Source: Bacteroidota bacterium
GTDB lineage: Bacteria > Bacteroidota > Bacteroidia > UBA4408
Reading direction: 5' to 3'
DNA length: 64,000 bases
Assembly: GCA_016721765.1 (NCBI GenBank)
Contig: JADKHO010000002.1
Coordinates: 186,001 to 250,000 of the forward strand
Positions within the stretch are counted from its first letter, which is position 1. Each line of letters starts with the position of its first letter. The translations under genes were made by a program, and so were the position numbers. Below the pieces are notes generated by a model that did no database searches, was not told where the DNA came from, and saw only the letters and a program-made list of their open reading frames with translations. Positions 46,155 to 55,283 of this stretch are shown one piece after another.

Positions 46155-48995
46155 TTAATAGGCAATAGTAACAACACTTTCGGCATTACCACTGTAGTTG
46201 CATCGGACATAAAGTACTTCTTCTGACTGATTATAGCTTGCGGCATTCATTGATTTTGCAAAAATTCCATCTTTACTTACTTCAATAATTTCGCCTGAAG
46301 ACATAGTTATAGTTCGTGGAGTTGCATGTTGAAGTTTTACAATATAAGTGATGCAACGTTGCAAAGGAGCAGCTGCATAGGTTTGAGTGCTTTTAATTAG
46401 CTTTAATGTTAATTGTTCAGCTGTGGCACTTGCACTAAAATTTAATTTTTCGAATTGATTGCGTTCTACTGCATTAGCGGTAGTTCCATCATCCTCATAC
46501 ATACTAAAATCGGAATTCCACTTTCCGGCTTGCGGATAAATGTAAACAAACAATGAATCGGATTTGTAATTCTTGGTTGTACTAAATAATCTCCCCATTG
46601 GGATAATGCTTCCGGCTTTTACAAAAATTGGCATGCTTTCCAAGGGAGCATACACAGTAGTTGTGGTGTGTGCTTTGTAAGTGCTGTCGTTCCAAAAATT
46701 AATCCAATCTCCGGAAGGAAAAATAACTTTTCGAGTACTTGCATTTGCTTCAAAAACCGGTGCAATTAAAAAATTGGGTCCCCAAAAATATTCATCGCAA
46801 ACATTTGAAAGTGCCTTGTTAGTAGGCTCGTAAAAATTTACAGGACGAGCAATTGGAATTCCGCTACTTGTGTTTTCATAGCTCAGCGTGTAATTATACG
46901 GAAGTAACTTATAGCGTAAGTTAATGTAATTACGAACTATGTTCTTGTATTGGCTAGCATAATAAACAGGCTCAGGGTGCACTCCTTCGCCGTGAGCACG
47001 CATGATGGGGCAAAAAGCACCAAACTGTAACCATCGTGTGTACAATTCCGGATTCTTTGGGCCACCTGTAAATCCACCCAAATCAGAATGTGTGTACCCC
47101 ACACCGCTCATGCCCATGCCGAGCATAATTTGCACTTGCGTTTTCAAACCATCATAACTCCGCTGAATGTCGCCGCTCCAGGGAAAGGTGCTAAATCGCT
47201 GCATACCTGCATACCCAGATCGAATTAAGTTAAAGAGGCGTTTATCGGGATATTCCTGTTCATATTTTTCAGATAGCATTGCTGCCCAAAATTGCGAATA
47301 CACATTGTGCACATAGCGCGCACTTCCAAGCACATGTATCATTCCATCGGGATGACTTTCGGGTTCACCCAAATCGCACCACCAACCGGCAATGCCTTTG
47401 TCAATTTGGCTTTTATATTTACTCCACATCCAGTTCCTTGCTTCCGGCTTGTACATATCAAGCAAACCAGAAGGCCCCGCCCAAAAATTTTCAAGTATAT
47501 AACTTTCATTAAACCTATTTTTTGTGAGCAAATTATTCTTGTTCAAATAATCATAGCTTGTGGAAGTCTTGGCAATAAAGGGCTCTGTGATAGGAATCAA
47601 CTTTACACCCATGGAATCCAATTTTCTAATTAGTAGTTCGGGCTGTTTAAATTTTTTACGGTCCCAATCCAAATTCCCCATCGTTTTGGGCGAACCAAAC
47701 CAAAATAAATCCAGCACCAATCCATCAATTGGAAATTTTTCCTTTTGCAGTTTTTTTACAATTTTAAGCGATTCCTTATCTGATTCGTAGCCGTATTTTG
47801 ATTGGATAAAGCCCAATGCCCATAAGGGAGGAAGCGGCTGACGACCGGTAAGCAAAGTATAATCGTTCATGATCTCTGCAAATGAATTTCCTGATATTAA
47901 GTAATAGGAAATAGCTCCTTGTTCCACTTTATATTGAAGCACATTTTTATCACTGGCACCTATGTCGAAATAGCCAGCAGAGTGATTTTCAAAATAAATT
48001 CCATACAATTCTGTGGAAACAATAATTGGAATATTAACATTCAATGTAGGTGCTCCAATCTTATAACCATAACTGGCGGTATTGTAAGATGAAAATTTTT
48101 GTCCTCTTTTATTCAAGGCAGTTGCACGAGAACCGGTGCCGTAAATCGATTCATTTTCCCTTAATGCAAATCGAAATCCTTTTGTTGTAGATTCAGTAAA
48201 AAATCCATTTTCGTCAGTTAAAAATGAATTTTCAGTTGGGCTTACTTCCGCTTTAAAATAACTTATGCGAAGCGGCTTTTTAGTAATGCGAACGCTTAGT
48301 GAAGGTGTATTATAAGAAAGATAATCGGTAAAATCATTTACCTTACTGGCCACTTCTTGCGGCAACAAAACCACACTATAAGATGTATCTACCAACTCCT
48401 TTCCTTTAGGAAAATAAGCTATTTTAACAATGGAATTCGAATAGGCTTGAATAGTTATTATTGCAGTATCACTCTTAATAATTAATCGTCCATTTTTAAC
48501 TTCATGTGAAAAATAATTCGATAAATAAACTTGGTTAACTGTGAGCGGTTTTATATCCACCTTAACAAAAATATCTTTCTCCTCCGCTGTTTTAGCCACT
48601 TTATCACCGCTTGCATCTCTAAAAACTAATGCAAGTGATTTTATTTCTTCTGAAGCGGGAACACCAAAATAATCTTTTAGAACTATTTTCTTTTCATACA
48701 AATTTACTCCTACCCTGTGCATTACTGCCGGCTTATCCACTACTCCCCAATTCCCAACTGCATACTTCCAATCGTTTGGACTCGCGCTGGTAGCAGTAAT
48801 TAAACCGGCATGCATATAAACGTCTCCGCTAAAATTAAGTAGTCCCTTATTGCCGCAAGCTGCATTGAATTGAATAGTAATAGTATCAGCTATGCTTGGA
48901 TTTTGGGGCGAAATTGTTACACAGCTCAAGGCTTTAATTTCAGTTATTCCGCAAACAGAAATAGCAAGAAAGAGTAGTATTTTTTTAAGCTGCAT
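46155..48995 (-). CDS. exported glycoside hydrolase family 31 (alpha-glucosidase type)
   Basis: 946 residues. The signal peptide (ILLFLAISVCGITEIKA) is followed by a ~115-residue beta domain (CVTISPQNPSIADTITIQF..., possibly carbohydrate binding). GH31 N-terminal, (beta/alpha)8 catalytic and C-terminal beta domains follow. The nucleophile Asp is in WWCDLGEPE (~540) and the acid/base Asp in FPWSGDIQ (~608); GLVLDLFWFG and MRAHGEG are further family blocks. It would release alpha-linked glucose or xylose residues in the periplasm or outside. No T9SS sorting domain is seen. It is first in the run GH31-GT4-tsaC. Confidence 0.9.
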   Translation of the reverse strand: MQLKKILLFLAISVCGITEIKALSCVTISPQNPSIADTITIQFNAACGNKGLLNFSGDVYMHAGLITATSASPNDWKYAVGNWGVVDKPAVMHRVGVNLYEKKIVLKDYFGVPASEEIKSLALVFRDASGDKVAKTAEEKDIFVKVDIKPLTVNQVYLSNYFSHEVKNGRLIIKSDTAIITIQAYSNSIVKIAYFPKGKELVDTSYSVVLLPQEVASKVNDFTDYLSYNTPSLSVRITKKPLRISYFKAEVSPTENSFLTDENGFFTESTTKGFRFALRENESIYGTGSRATALNKRGQKFSSYNTASYGYKIGAPTLNVNIPIIVSTELYGIYFENHSAGYFDIGASDKNVLQYKVEQGAISYYLISGNSFAEIMNDYTLLTGRQPLPPLWALGFIQSKYGYESDKESLKIVKKLQKEKFPIDGLVLDLFWFGSPKTMGNLDWDRKKFKQPELLIRKLDSMGVKLIPITEPFIAKTSTSYDYLNKNNLLTKNRFNESYILENFWAGPSGLLDMYKPEARNWMWSKYKSQIDKGIAGWWCDLGEPESHPDGMIHVLGSARYVHNVYSQFWAAMLSEKYEQEYPDKRLFNLIRSGYAGMQRFSTFPWSGDIQRSYDGLKTQVQIMLGMGMSGVGYTHSDLGGFTGGPKNPELYTRWLQFGAFCPIMRAHGEGVHPEPVYYASQYKNIVRNYINLRYKLLPYNYTLSYENTSSGIPIARPVNFYEPTNKALSNVCDEYFWGPNFLIAPVFEANASTRKVIFPSGDWINFWNDSTYKAHTTTTVYAPLESMPIFVKAGSIIPMGRLFSTTKNYKSDSLFVYIYPQAGKWNSDFSMYEDDGTTANAVERNQFEKLNFSASATAEQLTLKLIKSTQTYAAAPLQRCITYIVKLQHATPRTITMSSGEIIEVSKDGIFAKSMNAASYNQSEEVLYVRCNYSGNAESVVTIAY

Positions 48996-49079
48996 GGGAT
49001 ATTGAGAATTAGAAGCAGCGAAAATAACAGAAATTTATGGAAGTTTTAAGACTACAAGTGTATTGCCACCAAATCGATA

Positions 49080-49382
49080 CTAAACAGTTAAATCCACAAT
49101 CTCCTCAGCTTTGCGGGCTTCAACTTCAAATCGATTTTCATAATAGCCTTTTCGTATGGATTCCCATACATATAAAACTAAGAAACTAAAAAATCCATAG
49201 CGTCGATATTGGTTCACATGGCAACATTCATGTGCGAGATGCCTTTTATCTTTCAGAAAAACTTCCTTTTTAATCTTCCACAAATAAATGGTTGAACCAA
49301 AAACGATGGCCATGTTTGCAGATTTCAAATACCACGCAGCAATATGAGCTCGCCTTGATTGTTCCTTAATTTTGAAATCCAT
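49080..49382 (-). CDS. small HExxH-type putative metallopeptidase-like protein
   Basis: 100 residues. LAHECCHVNQYRRYGFFSFL carries an HExxH zinc-binding motif (H71-H75 region), with NRFEVEARKAEE ~30 residues later offering a third acidic ligand, the layout of minimal gluzincin-like or DUF4157-like domains. A hydrophobic stretch (FFSFLVLYVW) follows the motif. No signal peptide. Activity is not shown; it could be a degenerate or regulatory zinc protein. It is flanked by GH31 and phoH on the same strand with gaps of ~85-90 bp. Confidence 0.6.
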   Translation of the reverse strand: MDFKIKEQSRRAHIAAWYLKSANMAIVFGSTIYLWKIKKEVFLKDKRHLAHECCHVNQYRRYGFFSFLVLYVWESIRKGYYENRFEVEARKAEEIVDLTV

Positions 49383-49471
49383 AATATGCCAGAGTAGTAA
49401 TTTTAGTTAATGGACAGTTGTGATTACAAAAAATGTTCCACATCAGGTAAAAAACTACAACTATCTTTTCA

Positions 49472-50800
49472 CTAGAGCATTGAACTTGCCAAATTGGCCA
49501 ATTCACTTCGCTCACCACGCTCGAGTGTCATGTGCGCATACAATTTATTGTTGCTCATTTTATCAATCAAATAGGATAAGCCATTACTGTGTGTATCCAA
49601 ATAGGGCGTATCAATTTGAAAAATATCCCCGGTGAAAACAATTTTTGTATTCTCTCCTGCACGTGTAATAATTGTTTTGATTTCGTGTGGTGTTAAGTTC
49701 TGTGCCTCATCGATGATGAAAAAAATATTCGACAAGCTTCTTCCTCTGATGTAAGCCAATGGCGTAATGTGTAGCTTTTCCTTATCCACCATCTCCGTAA
49801 TTTTCTGAAACTCCCTATCGGTTTCTTTATATTGACTTTGGATAAATTTCAAATTATCCCATAGCGGTTCCATGTAAGGATTAATCTTTGATTTAATATC
49901 CCCCGGAAGGTAACCAATATCTTTATTGCTTAATGGCACAATTGGTCGAGCCAAATAAATTTGATGAAAATTCATTTTCTGAGCCATTGCTCCCGCTAAT
50001 GCCAGCAATGTTTTTCCGGTACCTGCAACGCCTTGAATGGTAACCAACAAAACATTTGGATTCATGATGGCATGCATGGCAAATGTTTGCTCCACATTGC
50101 GTGCTTTAATTCCATAAGCTGCTTCCTTATTCACTTTTTCAATCAATTCGGTTTCAGGATTGTAATAGGCTAAAGCCGAAGTATCCCCAAACTTTAAAGT
50201 ATAATAATGATTGGCAATGGGGTTTTTTAATTTGATGGCGCTAGGCTTACAATATCCTTGCTGATAGATGGCATTTATTGCAGCAACAGGAACATCTTCA
50301 ATTAATGTATTTCCTTTATATAAAAGGTCAATGTCTTTGATTTTACCGGTCAAAAAATCTTCGGCAAAAAGCTTCAACGACTTTGCTTTTAAGCGGAGAT
50401 TAATGTCTTTCGAAACGAGAATTACTTCTCGATTTGGAAATTCTACTTTTAAATGCAGGGCTGCATTTAATATATTATGATCTGCTTTTTTTTCTCCAAA
50501 AATTTTATTGGCATCTATTTCATTGCGCTCATCCATAAGCACTTTAAACTTGCCACGCGTTGGTCCATTTATTGGAATCCAATCATTCAACAAATATTTT
50601 TTCGACAATTCGTCTAGGCTGCGGATAAACTCACGGGCTTCAAAATTAATAACATCGTTTCCCTTTTTAAATCGATCAACTTCTTCTAATACTGTAATGG
50701 GAATCGCCACGTCATGTTCCTTAAAACTATAGAAGGCATTGTGGTCAAACAAAAGCACGGAGGTGTCTAACACAAAAATTTTTTTCTCTTTTTTTGCCAT
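49472..50800 (-). CDS. PIN-PhoH family protein (PhoH2 type)
   Basis: 442 residues. The N-terminal PIN nuclease domain (~1-150) has FVLDTSVLLFD, EEVDRFK and ADHNILNAA acidic residues. The C-terminal PhoH ATPase has Walker A GVAGTGKTLLALAGA (~260), Walker B FFIIDEAQNLTPHEIKTIITR and FTGDIFQID. PhoH2 proteins couple RNA unwinding to PIN cleavage. The domain order and length are as in known PhoH2 proteins. The gap of 267 bp upstream to the next gene has no recognised promoter. Confidence 0.9.
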   Translation of the reverse strand: MAKKEKKIFVLDTSVLLFDHNAFYSFKEHDVAIPITVLEEVDRFKKGNDVINFEAREFIRSLDELSKKYLLNDWIPINGPTRGKFKVLMDERNEIDANKIFGEKKADHNILNAALHLKVEFPNREVILVSKDINLRLKAKSLKLFAEDFLTGKIKDIDLLYKGNTLIEDVPVAAINAIYQQGYCKPSAIKLKNPIANHYYTLKFGDTSALAYYNPETELIEKVNKEAAYGIKARNVEQTFAMHAIMNPNVLLVTIQGVAGTGKTLLALAGAMAQKMNFHQIYLARPIVPLSNKDIGYLPGDIKSKINPYMEPLWDNLKFIQSQYKETDREFQKITEMVDKEKLHITPLAYIRGRSLSNIFFIIDEAQNLTPHEIKTIITRAGENTKIVFTGDIFQIDTPYLDTHSNGLSYLIDKMSNNKLYAHMTLERGERSELANLASSML

Positions 50801-51067
50801 TTTATTTACGTTTTAGTTTATCAGTCAACAGCCTGTCAATGAACGTTTGCGAAGGTTTTTCTTCTGTACTGCCATTCGTTTCAATTAAATTGAACCATTA
50901 ACCTATGTCAAACTTAACGGTAAAATAAATTTAGAATTTATGAGTGCTTTCAATTTTACAAACAAAGTTATTCACCATTACCTTTTTTATCATTTCTTAA
51001 TTCAAGCCAGAATTTTAATTTTACTGCATCCTAAATCAGTTTCAATTAAAATAATTGCTTCCAAAAA

Positions 51068-53056
51068 ATGAAAAAAATTGTACTCCTTTGCTTTCTGATA
51101 CTGGCGCAACATTTTAGCAGCTCAGCTCAAGTCGCACCCTTATTTCCTCAAGCTCGTATAAACCGGGCACTCCAGTTTTCACAAAAACAAAGTTCCGAAA
51201 AAAGGCAAAACAAACCCGTTTCAAACCCATCCCCAACTACTTCATTTCGAAAACTATTTGAATTAAAAAATACCTATCCATCAAGTATTGCTGCTGCTCC
51301 TATTAGCACAACAGCACTTTCTAAAACAGCACTTATTGATACACTTGCAGTAGGCGAAGTTCCCAACGATACCCTTATTATCACAGGAAACTGGACACAT
51401 GCAGGCCCCATTTATGTTTATAATGACGGAGTACTTATTTTTAAAAATGCAAATGCAACAAATGTGGGTGATGTGTATGTTTTTGGGCATGGAAAGCTTT
51501 TCGCCGATTCTTCAACGCTTATCTTTCCGCAACAATTTTTTTACGAACGCTCTCTACTGGTTGTGCAACATGGCTATGCGCGCATGCAAAACTGCTCGCT
51601 AAATTACAGTGGCTATTCGCACAATTTATTTCTTGCGGATAGTGGAAAAGCAGAATTCAAAAATATTCATCAAAACGATTTTACTACATGCGGAATGTTT
51701 GGTAGTCCTTCAATCAGTATTGATGGTTGCAACATAGCAGGCGAGTATATTTTAAACGATAAATCTACTTCCATTTTTAAAAACGTGGACACCCTTTTAC
51801 TTTGGCATCAAATTCCGGATAGTGCCTTAATAAATTTTTCTTTCCCTTCCGGGGATACGGTTAGCAGCTATCTTTTCAACAACACATTGCCGGGTATTAA
51901 CGGTATTGATTACAGTGTACAGGTGGATTCATCGCGTACGGTTTGGTGGGCACTCATGCCGGTGAATGGAAGTGATGTAACACTGAGTAACTCCAAAGTA
52001 AGAGCCATTGGCGCATGGTTTATGCGGGGAGATAATGTGAGTGTTACCGGAGTTTACGACAATTCCACCTATTCAAATTATGTGATGCCGGTAACCGATC
52101 GCAATTTACATCTGATAAATTGTACCGTGCAAACTTGGAGTTTTTATGCATTCGATTCATCGCATGTGGATATTACAGCTTGTCAATTGGGCGAAGTGGG
52201 ATGTCAATCACGTTCTTCTATTTTTTCTTCGCAGTTTATTTTAGATGGAAGCGGTGGCTATTTTTGGGCAACAGATACCAGTTTTATTTTAGCGAATGAT
52301 GTGGATGTTTATTCAACTGTTAGAAGTGAAAAAAATGGAATATTTGTACTTGCATATTCATGGCTTCCATTTCTTCCGCCCATGGCAATTGGCAATGGAC
52401 TAATGGTATGTGTTCAAAGTAAACTCGCTCAAAATCCTGTTGCCTATAACAATGGAGTTACTTGGCTTTCCTTTATTGATGCTCCCGACACGGCTTATAC
52501 CAACTCTACTATTCCTGTGAATGGCTCAGTGTGGATTGATCAAGGACCTGCCGGCGGCTGGATGAATTTCGACAGTTATAGTCTTTACTACAAGTCAGCG
52601 GGTGATTCTGCGTGGAGTCCTATTGTGTTGAATGTGCCAAGTGAAGTGCATCAAGGATTGCTGTCCAATTGGAATACCAACACACTTGTTCCCGGATTTT
52701 ATGCATTTCGCCTCATAAGTTATAATAACTTGGGCGATAGTATTGAAGCTTTTAAAACTGTTAGAGTCCTTCAAAGCACGGTAGGGATAACCGAATTCAA
52801 TACAGCATTTTTTTCAGCAAAAGTCCATCCTAATCCTACTTCTGGAGATTTCCAATTTGAAGTTCATTCTGATAAATTTCAAGAATTACAATTAATTGTT
52901 AAAAATGCCCAAGGAAAAATTGTGTTTCAACAACTTGAAACAATAAGCAAAGGCAAAACTAATTTTCCAGTTCAAATCAAACTTGCTCCTGGAATTTACT
53001 TCTACTCGGCTAAAAGCAATAGCGGAAGTTCAAGTGGGAGGTTAATTATTCATTAA
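51068..53056 (+). CDS. secreted protein with T9SS type A sorting domain
   Basis: 662 residues: signal peptide (IVLLCFLILAQHFSSSAQ), a low-complexity Ser/Pro/Gln linker to ~70, then beta-strand-rich repeats (GNWTHAGPIYVYNDGVLIF, NVGDVYVFGHGKLFADSST) resembling a right-handed parallel beta-helix. The C-terminal sorting domain starts at SAKVHPNPTSGDFQFEV (~590) and ends SSGRLIIH. It should be exported by T9SS to the surface. No catalytic signature is evident. It is monocistronic; repeat arrays follow. Confidence 0.85.
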   Translation: MKKIVLLCFLILAQHFSSSAQVAPLFPQARINRALQFSQKQSSEKRQNKPVSNPSPTTSFRKLFELKNTYPSSIAAAPISTTALSKTALIDTLAVGEVPNDTLIITGNWTHAGPIYVYNDGVLIFKNANATNVGDVYVFGHGKLFADSSTLIFPQQFFYERSLLVVQHGYARMQNCSLNYSGYSHNLFLADSGKAEFKNIHQNDFTTCGMFGSPSISIDGCNIAGEYILNDKSTSIFKNVDTLLLWHQIPDSALINFSFPSGDTVSSYLFNNTLPGINGIDYSVQVDSSRTVWWALMPVNGSDVTLSNSKVRAIGAWFMRGDNVSVTGVYDNSTYSNYVMPVTDRNLHLINCTVQTWSFYAFDSSHVDITACQLGEVGCQSRSSIFSSQFILDGSGGYFWATDTSFILANDVDVYSTVRSEKNGIFVLAYSWLPFLPPMAIGNGLMVCVQSKLAQNPVAYNNGVTWLSFIDAPDTAYTNSTIPVNGSVWIDQGPAGGWMNFDSYSLYYKSAGDSAWSPIVLNVPSEVHQGLLSNWNTNTLVPGFYAFRLISYNNLGDSIEAFKTVRVLQSTVGITEFNTAFFSAKVHPNPTSGDFQFEVHSDKFQELQLIVKNAQGKIVFQQLETISKGKTNFPVQIKLAPGIYFYSAKSNSGSSSGRLIIH

Positions 53057-53195
53057 GGAGCGGCAATATTCTGTTACAAATGGTGAAAAAATTTGCTTTT
53101 CTTTAGGTAAGTCATATTAAGCATTTTACCAAATGAAAAAAGTATAAACCCCAAGCCTAAAAATTATGCGCCCGTCTTCATCAACAATGGTATGA

Positions 53196-53460
53196 AACAT
53201 ATTCAAGTAAAAATTGGGTGAACATATTCAAATAAAAATGGATTGGCATATTCAAGAAAAAATGGTATTGCGATATTCAATTATAAAATGAATTGAATAT
53301 ATTTAGGATAAACAAAGATTGAACATATTCAAGTAAAAATGAATAGCGATATTCAATAAAAATGAATTGAATATATTTAGGTTAAACAAGGATTGAACAT
53401 TTTCGATTAAAAAATGGATTGGACATTTTCGAGTTAAAAATTGATTAAACAAAATCAATG
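53196..53460. repeat. degenerate ~25-bp tandem repeat array (about 11 units)
   Basis: A motif like CATATTCAAGTAAAAATGG recurs with anchors at 53198, 53223, 53247, 53272, 53298, 53324, 53348, 53372, 53398 and 53424 (spacing 24-26 bp). Units diverge (TATATTTA, CATTTTCG variants) and there are no spacers. Confidence 0.8.
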
Positions 53461-53962
53461 TTTAAAATAACATCAATAATGATGTCAAAGACATCACACC
53501 TCTATAACCAATCAAAGCGCAAGAAAAACGATGCAGACAGCATCACACAAAACCATCATCGAATTCGAAAACATATAGAAAAAAAGTTTAAAATAGTAAC
53601 ATAATAGATGTCAAAGACATCACACCCATATAACCAATCAAAGCGCAAGAAAAACGATGCAGACAGCATCACACAAAACCACCATCGAATTCGAAAACAT
53701 AAAGAAAAAAGTTTAAAAAAGTAACATAATAGATGTCAAAGACATCACACCCATATAACCAATCAAAGCGCAAGAAAAACGATGCAGACAGCATCACACA
53801 AAACCATCATCGAATTCGAAAACATATAGAAAAAAAGTTTAAAATAGTAACATAATAGATGTCAAAGACATCACACCCCTATAACCAATCAAAGCGCAAG
53901 AAAAACGATGCTGACAGCATCACACAAAACCATCATCGAATTCGAAAACATATAGAAAAAAT
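53461..53962. repeat. four tandem ~126-bp double-hairpin units
   Basis: Units are anchored at GATGTCAAAGACATC starting 53481, 53607, 53732 and 53858 (period 125-126 bp), nearly identical. Each has a second small hairpin 49 bp later, GATGCAGACAGCATC (GATGCTGACAGCATC in unit 4), and an 8-bp palindrome CGAATTCG. Both hairpins are followed by ACAC...ACC, so the unit looks like an old internal duplication. No gene crosses it. The rest of the gap (53963-54387) shows no feature I recognise. Confidence 0.88.
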
Positions 53963-54387
53963 AAGCTTAATAAATTAAGCCCAAGATATATCATGTAATT
54001 ATCATAAAAAGCCATCAATTTAGGGCCATACAAATAGCTATTATGCTCCTAATTCACATTACTATTATTATAGAAATCCAAGATATTCGTTTTAAAGGAT
54101 TGCTTTCGGTTACCTAATGTTATAATTATAATATACAAACCTAAGGAAGAGAGCCTAGTTAAAAGGTAATGCAATCTTTTAATTAGTTTCCATGAAACCT
54201 GTATCAAAAGCCTTCCTATATGGAACCAAATCAAACAAAAGGCATAACCATACTCATTTTAATACCACTTCCCTCTCTAATTAATCATTCGGGCGAAAAT
54301 TAAGTGCTTACAATTAATTTTATTTTAGTTTTGTTTCCCATTAAAAAGTTTTCAATAAACAATCTAAAAAAGGGCACCACCAATTGA

Positions 54388-55277
54388 ATGAGAAAATTCA
54401 GTGTTATTATCCCAACTTATAATCGCGCAAACTTTATTGCAAACACCATTCAAAGTGTGCTAAATCAGGAATATCAGAACTTTGAAATTATTGTAGTGGA
54501 TGATGGTAGCACTGATAATACAGAGGAAGTAGTGCTTAAAATAAAAGACCCACGTTTGATTTACCATAAAAAGAAAATGGTGAACGTGCCAAAGCGCGCA
54601 ACTGAGGTGCTCATTTGGCAAAAGGAAGTTACATCAATTTTTTAGACTCCGATGATACCCTCTATCCCAACCATTTGAGTGAAGCAGATAAAATGGTTCG
54701 CGAAAATAGTTCTCCGGAAGTGTTTCACTTGAATTACGACATCTTGGATGTAAGCACGCAAACTCTTGCCAAACGTGCTAATATTAAAGGTGACTTAAAT
54801 ATTCAACTGGTAAAAAAAGGAAATTTATTAAGCTGCAACGGCGTTTTTATTCGAAAGGACATTGCATTAGAAAATCCCTTTAACGAAGACCGCGATTTAT
54901 CCGCCTCCGAAGATTATGAACTTTGGCTACGTTTGGCTTCACGCTATCCAATTTTATATAATAATACCATTACATCTACTATCATAAACCATGATTTGCG
55001 CAGTGTGCTTAATTTTAACAACGAAAAATTAATCATGAGATTAGCCTTATTTATTCACTACGTTTCAAAGGATGCCAAGTTTATAGAAAAATATGGTAAA
55101 TACTTAAATTTATTAACTGCACATTCCTTTACCTATGTTTCCTTGCACATTGCATTAACCAAAAACAATAAAACCACCTCACTACTCTATTTATGGAAGG
55201 CGCTCATCAAAAGCCCCTCTGTATTATCCACCAAGCGTTTTTATTCTATACTACTTAAAAATTTTACTAATTACTAA
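54388..55277 (+). pseudogene. GT2 family glycosyltransferase, broken by a frameshift and a stop
   Basis: The N-terminal part (SVIIPTYNRANFIANTIQSV... VVDDGSTDNTEE) is a typical GT-A/GT2 domain. The reading frame shifts at the A5 run 54568-54572; one extra A would restore IYHKKENGERAKARN. A TGA at 54603-54605 then interrupts before GAHLAKGSYINFLDSDDTLYP, where the DxD motif (SDD) is intact. The rest (to 55277) is undamaged and would total ~296 residues. So two independent lesions lie within 40 bp. The intact protein would glycosylate surface polysaccharide or lipid, consistent with asnB directly downstream (6-bp gap). Confidence 0.85.
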
Positions 55278-55283
55278 AAAATT

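Noticed and set aside
53196..53962. CRISPR array
   Set aside because: Repeats are contiguous and diverged (25-bp part) or identical over the entire 126-bp unit; there are no unique spacers and no cas genes.
54049..54234. Minus-strand ORF before the glycosyltransferase
   Set aside because: AT-rich with no recognisable domain, start context or neighbours; likely chance.
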